Notes under the pieces: model-generated
Database searches by the model: none
What the model was told of the DNA's origin: nothing
The model's input: the letters and a program-made list of their open reading frames with translations, nothing else
Part shown: positions 1 through 10,633 of the stretch, in pieces
How positions within the stretch are numbered: the stretch's first letter is position 1
Layout: each line of letters starts with the position of its first letter
From: Tricholoma matsutake
Lineage: Eukaryota; Basidiomycota; Agaricomycetes; Agaricales; Tricholomataceae
NCBI GenBank assembly: GCA_026075535.2
Contig: AP026541.1
Coordinates: 4,092,001-4,156,000, forward strand
Direction: 5' to 3'
DNA length: 64,000 nucleotides
Made by a program: the position numbers and the translations under genes

Positions 1-293
1 GGCTGATTCCTTCAGTTTTTATCCGGATTTTGCCTCAGGCCTCATCGAGGTCACATTTTTATCCACACATGGGATCAGGCATATAGAAAAATCACTAAAA
101 ATTGCAGGATTATTGAAAATTTCATCCCAGGTAGTTAAATTTGCTACACAGCCTTGTGCTAGTCATCATAGCCTTCCTCCTCGACTGGATCTACTGCATT
201 TTTGCCTCTTGAACGCAGTGCCTTCAAAACAGTCAAAATTTTTGAAATCTGTTTTGTTAGCATACTGAATCGAGTGTAGTCAAGTGTACCAAT
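1..293. other. Non-coding, no gene seen
   Basis: No coding signal is visible. The stretch has TTTTTATC and CAGGCAT motifs, which recur in similar order at 16.75-16.96 kb, so both may derive from one old repeat family. Neither ends nor target-site duplication could be defined. Confidence 0.4.
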
Positions 294-2509
294 TCAAAGC
301 CCAGTTTCTATTGTGCTGTGTGGAGCAGAATCAAGCGTGCAAAGAAATGCTATAGAGGGTAGCAGCATGAACTTCTTGCACTGTAAGGACTGCAACTTCT
401 CAGGGATTGACCAAAATTGTTGGCCAAGCATGTGCTTGAAAACCTGTAAGACAAGATATGAGACAGCAGAGATATTTGAAGATTTTGTAATGCTGCTGTG
501 CTTCCCATTTTTCCCTCCAGTTTTTGAGTAAGAACTAACAGGCAGACCAACAAAATCAACATGTGGAACTGATGTTGTGTTGTATGACACAGACAAACCT
601 TTTCCGAGCATGATATGTCCATACAAACCCATATCCCAACCCAGAGATTGATGAGTTTTCAGCAACACAAATGGGTGCCAGTTCTGTCACACGCACATCA
701 CACAGCTCCATGGGTAAATTCTCCTTAAATGCATTCTTTCTTTGTGTTAACATCTGTGAATGTGTGAGCGATGAGCTTGCAAAGATAACACCAACAGATT
801 AGCCTACCTTCTTTGCCTGTGTACCAGCAACTTTGGTAGCATTGGCCACATTTCCTGTCAATGCTGGGCTCCCATCCGAGGTATTATCTTTACTATTTTT
901 CCATTGGACAGCTCATCCAAGACCAGAACCTACTCCATGTTCCTCCAGACCTTTGATTATCCAGTTTAGATGCACCTGGACATGCTGTTTTTGTGTTTGC
1001 TTCTGTTTGCTCAAAGACAGCATTGTCTCATCGACTTTTGTGTTGGTGTGTACACTGGTAACTGCTTGCTTAGTCTGATGTGCAAACTGTATCTTAACAA
1101 GTTCATCCATATCCAGACAAGTGACATCAGGCATGTGGGAGCCAAATGCAGCAGTTGTTTCATCAATGTTTGGAGGTGGTAGGCAAGCAGCCAGTGTTTC
1201 TGTGATCATGCTGGAATTGTGGGCAAGATCCCTTGCAATATCATTGTTGTCTGGTTCAGGAAGAGAATTTCTGCACCGCCATATTACATCATTGCCTCAT
1301 GAAAGAACTTGAGCTAAAAATGTACATCATGACATGTTCATCAACACTGATAGCAACCGCCGCATAGGTATAATTTGCAATCTCCTTATTGTCATGTTGA
1401 GTGGGTGCAGCAACATGTTCAAGATCATCAAGGATTTCCTGGATGCCTAGAGGCTCTTCATCATTGCTTTCTTCAAACAAAAACATGTCTCCATCTACTT
1501 TGGGGTTGGCATCAGCAGGATTTGGACTCTTGGTGAGCCCTGCATCAGTTGAGTCAACAAACCAGTTCTGAATACCTGGAAGATGTAGAGCTGCAGCTGT
1601 TTGAAGCTGTGAGGCAGATACCCCAAGTAAAGCAAACAGATTCTCTGCTTCACCATATGCTTGCTCAGCAGCTTGGTCAATCTCTTCATTGGTAGGGAAT
1701 TTTGAAAGGGCAGTGAAATCAATCCCTCAGTTGTCAGTGTAGGTATGATTGTAACCACTGGCACGTGCCTTCCCATTAGAGAACTTGTTGGAAAATACAG
1801 CCTTGTGGAGGAGGATATACAACTTCAGATACATATAAAAGAAGTCAAGCAGGTTATAGTCAACCATGATCTTCTGAGCAAGGCTGTACACATGTTCACA
1901 GGGCTCACTCATGAGGAGACAGAAAATTAGGGCACACATGCCTGGTGGTACGTGATCACGATAAATAAAGACAAGCTTGAGTAGTCCCTCAATCAGGATT
2001 TGAGTGATGTTGCAGGCTTCATGTGAGAGGAAGTGCCTAGATTTTGCATACCCAGCCTTAGCAAGAAAGCCTTCCCATATCTCCATGAAAAAGAATGCCT
2101 GCAAGACCATCTGCATGCGCGCGATGATGGATATGTGTCAGTTTTGGTAGGCATCAATTAGTTCCCCAAAAACAAACAAGTAGACAACAAGACCGAGGTG
2201 TTCTGAGTGATTATTGTTAAGCCAATCAAGTGTTGCACCTGAAAACAGCCTAGTTGCAGCATTGTCATCTTGTCTGTCAAGCTTTTCCACATCTCAGTGG
2301 TATAATGGTCCATCCCCAAATGCTATCACATGCACTTGCGAGTACATGACTACATGATGGGGAAGGGTGATTACATGAGCACCTGAAAATATGTTGTTGC
2401 AATAAGTCTTTAGACCATGTTTTGGATCCTGAATGTTGGCGATGGGATGTTCACCAAAAAAAGGAATCAATATCATGATTGGGGTGTGGCCAGTGCCAGG
2501 ATGAAAGAT
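294..2509 (-). pseudogene. C-terminal third of the large ULP1/transposase-like gene
   Basis: This is the 3' part of the minus-strand gene that begins near 15.5 kb. Reading down from 2509, successive frames encode a segment with an NIQDPKHGLKT motif and a downstream NN pair (about 2.4 kb), then a long conserved block at 1727-2116 ([36 protein letters not shown]). An acidic linker follows (about 1.3-1.5 kb), then the terminal segment 294-668 ([12 protein letters not shown], ending in a stop at 294). From memory these blocks recur in one long Agaricomycete repeat-family protein, often as one gene with a ULP1 protease. The DPKH-LKT-NN motif resembles the DP-H-LK-RNN motif of P-element/THAP9 transposases; that link is inference. 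Frame changes between blocks are partly introns and partly damage. The hAT-type element at 2510 breaks it on the N-terminal side. Confidence 0.6.
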
Positions 2510-3357
2510 TAGCATTTTAAGGTCCAGTTAAGTCTGGTTTTTGATGTCTAAATGGGGCAACCCCAACCCCAACCAGTCCAGGACCGACCCAGATATTTAT
2601 GGACCCCAACTGGACCACATAGGACCAGTCCATATTGGTCCATGGACTGACGAAAACCAGTCCAAACCGACTTTTTGTTGTAAAATTTGTTGTACCAATA
2701 TAGCCCATATGTTTCTCGGCAACTATTACCTGGACAGCTTGACCATTACTTAGAGAGTTGTATATTGTAATTTCCCAGTGATCGGTCCAATTTTTAAGAG
2801 ATTTCATCAAGATTTGACTGAGATATGACCAAAACAAAAGTACATTGCATTACATGTTGTAGGTTGTAGGTTGTAGGTTGTAGTTGTAGTATGTAGTTGC
2901 AGCTTGTCAGGGGTGTTAAATTAATCAAAGATACATGGTACAGATGTTTATGTGTGTTATTTTTATGTATTGGATGGTGTCCAATTGTACCCAACATTTT
3001 TGTAACACAAGGTATAAGCGGTACAATCAAAGTTATTTTAATCACAACAAAAGTCTTGTGCAAAATGTATTCGGTGATATCTCTCTCAGGTCTCAACCAT
3101 TTTTGATGGTCCAGGGGGCGAAATTGAAGTCATTATGTGTGGGAATTAGGGTGTATAGTTCACATGACATATAAACCAGTTGCAACTGGTTTTTATAGGT
3201 TTTTATCAGTTCAATGATATTTTTCAAAGTGAAAGACTGGCAACTGGACTGCAAAAGACCAGTCCTATAAATAGCCACCTGACAAACTGGACTTCAGTTA
3301 AGTTTGGTTCAGTTTCGGGTTTTTTTCTGGTTTGTAGGACCAGACCTTTAAACACTA
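2510..3357. mobile_element. hAT-type non-autonomous element, copy 1 (848 bp)
   Basis: The element starts TAGCATTTTAAGGTCC and ends GGTCC/GACCTTTAAACACTA-type sequence, so its termini are inverted (TAG-N-TTTA-AGGTC). It is flanked by a perfect 8-bp duplication, TGAAAGAT (2502-2509 and 3358-3365), as expected for hAT transposition. It has no transposase ORF. The subterminal regions are rich in GGTCC, CAGTTC and ACCAGT motifs in both orientations. A short TTGTAGG run lies at about 2857-2890. A second copy is at 53269-54096, and 29235-31579 shares the ends. It is inserted in the coding body of the ULP1/transposase-like gene. Confidence 0.88.
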
Positions 3358-4570
3358 TGAAAGATCTTGTGAGCAATTACACTTGTCGCCTTCACTTTGA
3401 GAAGCCTTTGCACAGAACGCTCCACAGATGTTCTGTCACATGCATATGACCAAACTTTGATGTTGCATTCCAGTAAACCTTGTATTACTTGCCACAAATA
3501 ATCAATTAAAGTATCAGCGCTTAGGTTGTTAGCAATTCCCAATGCTGCAACAACCATAGTTGGGACTTTGGGGATTGGAACTTGCAGACACCATAGACAA
3601 AGCTGAGCAGAGAAGTTATTTCGCATCAATACAAAAGGTATCTCAAATGACACACCTTTGTTGCCTTTTCTAGCACCCCACTATCGAGAACTTCTTGAAA
3701 TATGTCTGGGTCCACAAGCCAATAAAGTTCACCAGTATTCCCAAGAATAAAATGGGCGCCACATTCTTGATCATAATATGGACAGAATGCCTCCATCAAC
3801 TTAGTGTCATCACAACTTAGCCCTACTGCACCATCATACTTGAGCGAAATCAAGTTATCACAAATGAGATCAAATCCATGCTCATTGATCCCAATAGGAG
3901 GACAGATATAATTGGCTCACTGGTGTCTATGGAGTGGTGAGTGAGCAACCAAAATGCCAAGTTTTGATCTACATACTTGATAGTTCGTGGAGTGGGCAGA
4001 GGGAGATAGTCCTTGATAAAACAATATGCATGTGGGGTATGGGTTGCAACAATATGAGAGAATTTGAGCAAATCAGGTGAGTATTGAAAACCCTGCATGC
4101 CAACTCCATGCTCTTCCTTATCAGCTTTCATAACAACTGCCTGCAGCAGTGATGCAAAAAATTCATTGCCTTTGTATTTCCCAGAGATGATTCCCTTGGC
4201 ATATCGGATGTATGGAGATTTGGGATCCTGAAAATTTATTGTTCATGGATAAGTACCTGTGCTCAAATTCAAATATGTGACAACTTACTTCTGCTTCAAT
4301 AATCACTCGTAATCCTGAGCACTTGGCATACAAGTCTATGTGACTTCTCCCTTGGTATGGTTATTGTACTTGTAATTTTCATCATTGGGCAATGGAATTG
4401 AAAGAGCATTGCAGAAAGCTTTGAGTTTTAGTAAAGCAAGACAACTGGAGCAAGGAGCAGAGGATGAAACCATTTTCAGGCATGCAGTAGAAAAGATGCA
4501 CCTGTTAAGAACTGATCCTAGAGTGCACATCGGAATCCGATCAGACACCATGGGTGATAATAGCGGGAGT
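3358..4570 (-). pseudogene. Middle part of the large ULP1/transposase-like gene
   Basis: Minus-strand blocks run in gene order. At about 4500-4340 is a cysteine-containing block (CIFSTACLKMV, PCSSCLALLK, LPNDENYKY). At 4131-3850 is EEHGVGMQGFQYSPDL. At 3853-3626 is KYDGAVGLSCDDTKLMEAF, where the paired aspartates are candidates for a catalytic RNase H-like strand. At 3653-3366 is LWCLQVPIPKVPTMVVAALG followed by WSYACDRTSVERSVQRLL. Together with the 2.4-kb DPKH motif these look like an RNase H-fold transposase core, possibly P-like. That assignment is inference and the family is not named with certainty. The frame is broken at several points. An insertion boundary lies at each end: the 4571-5141 insert and the hAT-type element. 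Confidence 0.55.
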
Positions 4571-5141
4571 TGTTGGGTCAATGCGGATTCTGCGGGAGGG
4601 GAAACAGAAAGGACTTGGCTTCAGCTTGTAAGAAGCTGTGCCCTTCACCTCATCTGGTGTCCTAATTTCAAGTCGAAAGTTTAGGGGTAGGAGCAGGAAA
4701 GTGCGGGTAAATGCAGGGAGGAGTACGGAGGGACTTAGGTTAAGTTCAGGTGGGTTAGAACTTCAGAGGGAGACTAGAGGTCAAGTCAAATGGAGTTCAG
4801 GTGAGCTTAGAACTTCAGAGGGAGACTAGAGGTCAAGTCAAATGGAGTTCAGGTGAGCTTAGAACTTCAGAGGGAGACTAGAGGTTGAGTCGAATGGAGT
4901 TCAGGTGAGGTTAGAACTTCAGAGGGAGACTAGAGGTCGAGTTGAATGGAGTTCAGACTCTTAGAGAACTGAGGTTGGAGTAGAAGGAGGTTTAGATTGG
5001 CAGGATAAAGTTGAGTCTATGTCGATATATGAACTGAGGAATACAAGGCAAAACTAACTAAGCTTAAATACTGTAGTCCGGAATAATGCAGAACAGGAAC
5101 GAAGATTGCGGCAGTGTCTTGACTGCATAGATAAATTATCT
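4571..5141. mobile_element. 0.57-kb insertion bounded by a 9-bp direct repeat
   Basis: The minus-strand gene is interrupted here. The exact 9-mer TAGCGGGAG occurs directly before (4562-4570) and again at the right edge (5142-5150), which fits a target-site duplication. No terminal inverted repeats are obvious. The start GTTGGGTCAATGCGG and the GGACTTGGCTTCAGCTTGT segment recur in diverged form at about 22.4-22.66 kb, so this is a repeat family. It could be a solo LTR of an unidentified element. It contains a 52-bp minisatellite. Confidence 0.5.
4755..4960. repeat. Minisatellite, about 4 x 52 bp
   Basis: Four adjacent units share TTAGAACTTCAGAGGGAGAC followed by TAGAGGTC-AGT-AATGGAGTTCAGG. 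Units 2 and 3 are almost identical. Unit 4 carries several transitions. The plus-strand ORFs across it are repeat translations, not genes. Confidence 0.85.
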
Positions 5142-6708
5142 AGCGGGAGCTGCACAGGAATCCATAGCCAAATTTGCAATAGAGATGGCAGCCTGGGGAA
5201 GGCAGCCATGGATGCTGTACAAGGCAGCCTGGTGCACAGCAGTGTGGGCAGTGCAAGGTGGCCAGGAACAAAATTGGAAGGAGTAGACAAATGTTGGGTT
5301 AGACGTGCAGGAAAGAGTCGGACAGAATGCGGGTTCTGATCGGGTGAGGAATGGTTCTTGACAGCACCTTGCAGCATGATCATTGCACCATTGTGAATCG
5401 TGGACACGTGCTGCATCAACCTGCCTTTTATGCTTGTTGCACAGGTCTGCATAAGTAGTGTTCTTTCCAAACAACAATTTTGTTGTAACAGTGACTGAGT
5501 TTGATCCCCCTCCCTGTGCACCACTGCATTCAAGGTAGACTTCAATTTTGGCATTATTAGCTTTGCCAAGGCTGGGGCACAGCTTTGTTGGGGGAAGGGA
5601 ATCATTGAATGATTGCGCATCACCCTTCTTTGAATTGGCAGCGACTCTACAATTCTGTTGAAGCATGCTCATGATTGTCTTTGTGCCACTACCAGACAGC
5701 TTTGAACTTGTTGAAGGGTCTTTGTCATTCTTGAGATGTGGGGTAGTGGGTCAAGCACTGGCATTTGGTTGAAGCATGCTCATGAGTGTCTTCATGCTGC
5801 CACTGGAAAGCTTTGAGCATTTTGGGGGGCCTTTACATGTCTTCAAATGAGTCTTGAAGTTCCCGACACTATACACATACTTCATGGAAAGTGATTTGCC
5901 ACATTTGACATGTCAAACAGTCTCGCCGTCGATGACCTCTGCATGTTTGTCCAACTTGAGAATCTTCTCCTTAAATTTATGGAGCTTCTTATTGTCAACA
6001 TTGAGCATATCTTTTGTATGGATTTCTTGCTGTTTGCACTCCCAAGAGGCTGATTTAGATTGTCCAAGCTCATTTGAAAACACCAGCTGTTTCATCTTCT
6101 TTGTGACTGGGAGTGATTTGTAATCAATGGTCACCTTGTCACTGCCACCATCATTGACTGCACTATCTTCACATCTCCATTTCTCTGCTTGTTTCTTGGT
6201 TTCTGGGAAGATACTAAACATGGGAGTTTGGACTGCTTCAGCTGGCTGTTTATTGGCAGTAAATACTGGGTTTTCTATGCCCAAGTCATCACCAACAGCT
6301 GGAAGCTCATTGTCAATAGACATTTCATTACAACTCTCCTGTGTAACACCATCATACATTTCATAATGTGATGAAACCTCTGACATAGATGGTGAGGGTG
6401 GAATCTCATAATCCATGTCTCGTGAGTTCAGCCAATTGAGATTGCTCCAATCTGTCATGTCTGATGTTTGTTTAGGTGATGGAATGGAAGGTTCGATGAC
6501 ATTGGCAGTGACAATGGGAGGAAGGTCTGGCATAAAATTGAGCTCTGGTATGGCACTGAAGATATTTGAGAATGAAGGGAGCACATATCCGCTTTGTGTG
6601 GTATTGTCTTCCTGCAACTCCGACCAGTTCAACAAGTGGAACAGAGAGCTTGTCTGATTTTGATCTTTCTTGGCATGTACCAGGCTTGGGAGATTCAACT
6701 GGATTGTG
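5142..6708 (-). pseudogene. Zinc-finger and linker region of the large ULP1/transposase-like gene
   Basis: From high to low coordinate, a Ser/Pro/acidic linker of 261 codons (6698-5913) is followed by a BED-like finger at about 5930-5840. The finger reads VKCGKSLSMK...NFKTHLKTCKG, with Cys, His and Cys ligands and the N-F-K-x-H-x-x-x-C spacing seen in BED-like fingers of basidiomycete transposons. Just upstream of the finger is an in-frame TGA where Arg CGA would fit (ETV-stop-HVKCG). A conserved block follows at about 5600-5390: LPPTKLCPSLGKA, IEVYLECSGAQGGG, TTYADLCNKHKRQVDAA, WCNDHA. The finger would be expected to bind DNA, for example transposon ends; that is inference. Confidence 0.55.
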
Positions 6709-6808
6709 ATGAGTACTTCAAGCTTGTTAGGACCATTATCAAATAACTCACATCTTCAAAATACAGGCTACATAAGATGCCAAACCAATTTGCCCACTCA
6801 AATACACC

Positions 6809-7629
6809 TCATGACATTGTCCACAGTGGGTCACCCAGCGCATTATGAGCTGTCATGTTTATTGTGCACATTCCACATGATGTGCTATCGTGCTGATGAC
6901 CATGTAGCAATGTGTCACCTATATTCTTGAATGGGCCATTGAACCATCCTTCTAGCCAACACTGAACTTTGCAGATGATCTCAGTAGGAGGTGGCATCCT
7001 GCTCATTGAGAGTGAGTCACCTGTCAAGCAATGCAAGCATATTAATGAAACCCAGTGTTTGTTCTTCTTAAAGTGTGCAGGGAAGTACAAGGTGCATGAA
7101 ATACCACCCTTGAATTGTTCTTCTAGTCGTTTTAGGAATTTTGTGAGTGGCACTGAATGATGATTGGCTGATTCAGCTTTCTCAATGCCATGCATGAATT
7201 GTAGCTGCTCAATGACAGTAGTACAGTCAGGTTCTTCCTCTATGCATCTCGACAAACAAGCAGCCATCATGTCAATTAGTGTTCCAGAAATTTCTGCTTC
7301 ACCAAGGAGTTGCACAAGTGCAAGCATCATTGTACCCCCAAGTGCACCAGTTATATTCATCTCGCCATTCCATGGTAGTGCTAAAAGCCACACTCATGCC
7401 TCCTGTACTGCTGGTAATGTGGCAGTAGGATCCATATTCACATCAAGCCATGACAAGGACTTTCTCCATCAAGACTGAGCGTCAACAACCTGGTATATCT
7501 TGTTCCAGTACTGCACACTCCAGAGTGGTAGGTGTGAGTTTCTGTATGATGGATCCTCAACAGATAAAGCACCATCAAGAAGGGCTTGTCCAAACTCCTT
7601 CCTCATCACCTGTACAAAATTCCATGATG
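6809..7629 (-). pseudogene. ULP1/C48-like cysteine protease domain
   Basis: The ORF at 7393-6809 (194 codons) carries a full ULP1-type signature. His113 lies in KHWVSLIC, Asp126 in LTGDSLSM, Gln167 in HGHQHDSTSCGM and Cys173 in the same motif, giving the H-D-Q-C arrangement of SUMO/ubiquitin-like proteases (peptidase family C48). Upstream (7629-7470) is a segment with FGQALLDGALS and LPLWSVQYW, possibly joined through an intron. In fungi and plants, ULP1-type domains are recurrently carried by DNA transposons. Here the domain is in one gene with the zinc finger and transposase-like body downstream. Whether the domain is active cannot be told. The gene is broken by G1 on its 5' side. Confidence 0.7.
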
Positions 7630-7634
7630 GCAGA

Positions 7635-8069
7635 TATAAGGGCAACCTCAGCCTCTAGCAAAGGGAAATCCGAAATTAAAATTATACTATATATTACAGG
7701 GATTGGGGGCACACCTAACAAAGGGAAATCCAAAGAGAAAACTCTAAGGATCCCTTTGCCAATGCCCAGTATATGTGAAGATGACAAAAATCAAATAATA
7801 ACCTAAAAATAGAAAAGGCAGAGATAGGCAGATCAAGGCCACCAAATGACATCATACCAAGGGGTAGATGTCGGAAGGGGTGCTCCACCTCTAAATATAA
7901 AACTGTCAACATGCACAAACATGATAGAAAGGGAAATTAGTAATAAAATCTGGAAAGATCATAGAAAATGAAGAATAGAAGGAAATGAAGTGAGGAAAAA
8001 TATAGAACGAATGTAAAAAATGGGAGAAACACACAGTGCACCCCCCCTATTCCCTCTAGTCCCCTTACA
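7635..8069 (-). repeat. G1 3' LTR
   Basis: 435 bp, nearly identical to 14875-15309; the differences I saw are mostly transitions. The similarity implies a fairly young insertion despite the many stops in the coding region. Confidence 0.92.
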
Positions 8070-8082
8070 TTACCCCCTCTCT
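8070..8082 (-). promoter_or_regulatory. G1 polypurine tract
   Basis: On the minus strand AGAGAGGGGGTAA lies directly before the 3' LTR start TGTAAGG, the expected position for the plus-strand priming tract. Confidence 0.75.
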
Positions 8083-8486
8083 AAGATGCATTGCCCCAAT
8101 GCATTCGAAATCGCATATGACCAAAGTCTGTGACTTGAATATGATGCGGTGCAGCAGTGTGCCGTTGGTGGAACTCCTTGACTAACCGAGGGGCATTCAC
8201 ATCAGACTCTTCGACCCATGAGTTCTCCTCATACCCATAACCCTTCCAATGCACCAAATACTGGAGTTTTCCTCAACACAACTGGCTGTCCAAGATTGAC
8301 TTGACTTCATATTGGGGTTCTCCCTCAATCACTGTAGGCGGTGGTGGTGGATGTGAATGGCATCCCAGGAATGGATCTGGGGGAGCTGAAAAGAGTTTGA
8401 TGACATGGAAGACTGGGTGGAGTCTGGACATGGAGGCTGGGAGGCATAGACGATAGGCATGCATTCCAACACACTTGACAATGGGG

Positions 8487-9000
8487 AAAGGTCCCAGGAA
8501 GCGATGAGCAAGTTTCTTGCATGGACGCATAGTGGAGATGTTACTGGAGTCAAGATAAACTCAATCACCAACCTTGTACTGAGGGGTTGGAGAATGGTGT
8601 TGGTTGTAAAAGTGTGCCACATCATCCTTTGCCTTTGCCTCCTCCAAGCTATCCTGCATGTGTTCTGTGAACTCATTCACCGTCTCAATGTGTGAGAAAG
8701 TTTGGCAAGGTTCAAATCCCATGCATGGATGTCGTCCAGTGTCTAAGAGGAAAGGGGTCTGTTGAGTGGAAGAATGGACATGGTTGTTGTATCTGAACTC
8801 AGCCAAGGGGAGAAGATCATCCCAATTGTCCTGGCATTCATTGACAAAGATGTGGATGTACTGCTCCAGTTCCTGGTTGACTCGCTCAGTCTGGCCATCG
8901 GTTTGTGGGTGATAAGCAGTCAAAGCAAGGAGTTTGATCCCCAGAAGTTGGTACAGCTCGCAAGTGAACTCTGCCATGGAACTGAGGGCCATGATCCGAG
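8487..9000. repeat. Duplicated G1 integrase segment, copy A
   Basis: About 514 bp from AAAGGTCCCAGGAAGCG to GGCCATGATC, repeated directly at 10106-10633. The copies differ at many positions and by a short insertion in copy B. They flank the element at 9001-10105. Confidence 0.9.
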
Positions 9001-9299
9001 TACATTACACTCCTCCACCTATTCCGGTCAGAATTTCTGGAATTCCAGGGAATTCCATTTACATATATTTTTCTCACAATTCATAATTCCGATTGGACTG
9101 GAGGGTCAATTTTACCTCTGGAATCCCCGGAATCTACCTGGACTCATTTTTACCTGGAACAGTCAGATCAACCGGATGCATGGCAACTAGCATAACCAGA
9201 ATAACCAGAATAACTGGACTGCATGTGCTTTCCCAAATAAAATTTTGACGTACAACAAGAATTGAACACTTGACCTTGGGTCTACACACATAACAGCAT

Positions 9300-9440
9300 G
9301 CTCCCCCAGCCTCACGAGCAACTGCTCGTGGGGTGGAACATGGGTGGAATAGTGCCTAGGCGCCTGGATAGGAGACGATGACACACCACCCTCCCCCAGC
9401 CTCACAAGCAACTGCTTGTGGGGTGGATTGTGGGTGGAAG
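9300..9440. repeat. Two palindromic GAGCA-x-TGCTC units
   Basis: CACGAGCAACTGCTCGTG and CACAAGCAACTGCTTGTG are perfect 18-nt palindromes about 87 bp apart, each followed by GGGTGGA. Compensatory changes keep both palindromic. The related element at 61.7-62.2 kb has six units. Confidence 0.85.
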
Positions 9441-9470
9441 GACAGACAACAGTAGGATCATGTCCCCTCC

Positions 9471-9727
9471 CCCTCCCCCACACTTCATGTGGGGAGGGAT
9501 TTTTTTTGTACTTTTAATTATTTATTAGTATTGTGCCCCCCCTCCCCCATTTTGCATGGGGGAGGGATTTTTTTCTTCATGTTTTTACCTCCCCCCTCAC
9601 ATTTGGTGCGAGGGGTTAGCTTTTTATGTATATAAATAAAACTCCCTCTCACATCTTGTGAGAGGGAGGATTTTTTGTTTATGTATATAATCACAATCAT
9701 GCCCACTTCCTCGCATTCAATGTGAGG
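9471..9727. repeat. Array of five diverged hairpins
   Basis: Hairpins lie at about 9471-9498, 9540-9566, 9591-9615, 9643-9667 and 9709-9727. Stem arms are for example CCCTCCCCCAT/ATGGGGGAGGG and CCCTCTCACA/TGTGAGAGGG. The first four are followed by a T-rich tract. Loops are 2-5 nt. Stem sequences differ between units yet pairing is kept with few mismatches or G-T pairs. Confidence 0.8.
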
Positions 9728-9814
9728 GATGTGGTTAATTAAAAAAATTTGATCTTAACTACTTCGAAAAAAATTAGAGTGTCATGAATAAACATTATAT
9801 TACTAACTAATAAT

Positions 9815-9905
9815 TCTCCTGTGGCTCAACTGGTTAAGCACACATGTTTGGTTTGTCATGTGATCACTCTAATCAAGATGTCTTGAGTTCAATCCTTACT
9901 CTGCA
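9815..9905 (+). ncRNA. tRNA-like segment with Pol III A and B boxes (SINE-like head)
   Basis: TGGCTCAACTGG at 9822-9833 fits the A-box consensus TRGCNNAGYNGG with one mismatch. AGTTCAATCCT at 9886-9896 fits the B-box GGTTCRANYCC with two mismatches. Between them CACATG and CATGTG could pair as an anticodon-like stem, followed by a long variable region. It is not a functional tRNA: the acceptor stem is not convincing. The reverse complement, nearly identical, is at 61261-61342. Confidence 0.6.
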
Positions 9906-10105
9906 CAAATATATTTTGTAGGCACTTTGACAACTTAAGACTTGAAATTTGACTATCCATTAGGGTATATACTCTAAGTTGAGCATCTGGAGTAACCAGA
10001 ATCTGGTCGGAATAACTGGAATCCACTGGACTCCAATGGAATCCGACGGAATCCAGTAGACTCCGGTGAGTCCGATTGGAATAGGTGGAGGAGTGTAAAT
10101 TACAG

Positions 10106-10633
10106 AAAGGTCCCAGGAAGCGATGAGCAAGTTTCTTGGATGGACGCGTAGTGGAGATGTCACTGGAGTCAAGATAAACTCAATCACCAACCTTGTACTG
10201 AGGGGTCGGAGAATGGCATTGGTTGTAAAAGTGTGCCATGTCGTCCTTTGCCTTTGCTAAGGCTGCCTTTGCCTCCTCCAAGCTATCCCACATGCGTTCT
10301 GTGAACTCATTCACCATCTCGATGTGTGAGGGAGTTTGGCAAGGTTCAAATCCCATGCATGGATGTCATCTGGTGTCTAAGAGGAAAGGAGTCTGTGAGT
10401 GGAAGAATGGACATGGTTGTTGTATCTGAACTTGGCCAAGGGGAGAAGATCATCCCAATTGTCCTGGCATTCATTGACAAAGATGCAGATGTACTGCTCC
10501 AGTTCCTGGTTGACTCGCCCAGTCTGGCTGTCAGTTTGTGGGTGATAAGCAGTCAAAGCAAGGAGTTTGATCCCCAGAAGTCAGTACAGCTTGTGAGTGA
10601 ACTCTGCCATGGAACTGAGGGCCATGATCAGAG
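10106..10633. repeat. Duplicated G1 integrase segment, copy B
   Basis: Direct copy of 8487-9000 on the other side of the 1.1-kb element. It continues without a break into the rest of G1 integrase on its right. Confidence 0.9.

Larger units (their letters stand above)
9001..10105. mobile_element. 1.1-kb non-autonomous element with tRNA-like head and hairpin array
   Basis: The ends are inverted: the left reads ATTACACTCCTCCACCTATTCC and the right end, reverse-complemented, reads AATTTACACTCCTCCACC. Inside, left to right, lie short GGAATTCC/CCAGAATAAC-rich sequence, two palindromic CGAGCA-x-TGCTCG repeats, five hairpins, a tRNA-like segment, and CCGGAGTC/GGAATCC-rich sequence before the right end. 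No ORF is credible. A related element in inverted orientation begins at about 61084. No short TSD was found; instead 0.5 kb of the host Gypsy is duplicated on both sides. The class of the element is not recognised. Confidence 0.72.

Noticed and set aside
2850..2900. TTGTAGG tandem run, telomere-like
   Set aside because: The unit is not the fungal TTAGGG repeat, the run is short, and it lies inside a hAT element whose other copy has a decayed version.
5054..5672. Two overlapping minus-strand ORFs of about 180 codons taken as separate genes
   Set aside because: The upper part is a piece of the ULP1/transposase-like gene; the lower parts run into the insertion boundary and look like frame shadows.
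294..7634. TET/JBP-type dioxygenase linked to KDZ transposons, known in Agaricomycetes
   Set aside because: I looked for the double-stranded beta-helix HxD...H motifs near transposase-like genes and found none in this window.
9471..9680. Hairpin plus T-run resembling Rho-independent terminators
   Set aside because: The genome is eukaryotic; the hairpins come as a diverged array inside a mobile element with no gene upstream.
9815..9905. Functional tRNA gene
   Set aside because: A and B boxes are present but the acceptor stem and T stem do not pair properly, and the same sequence recurs in a second mobile copy.
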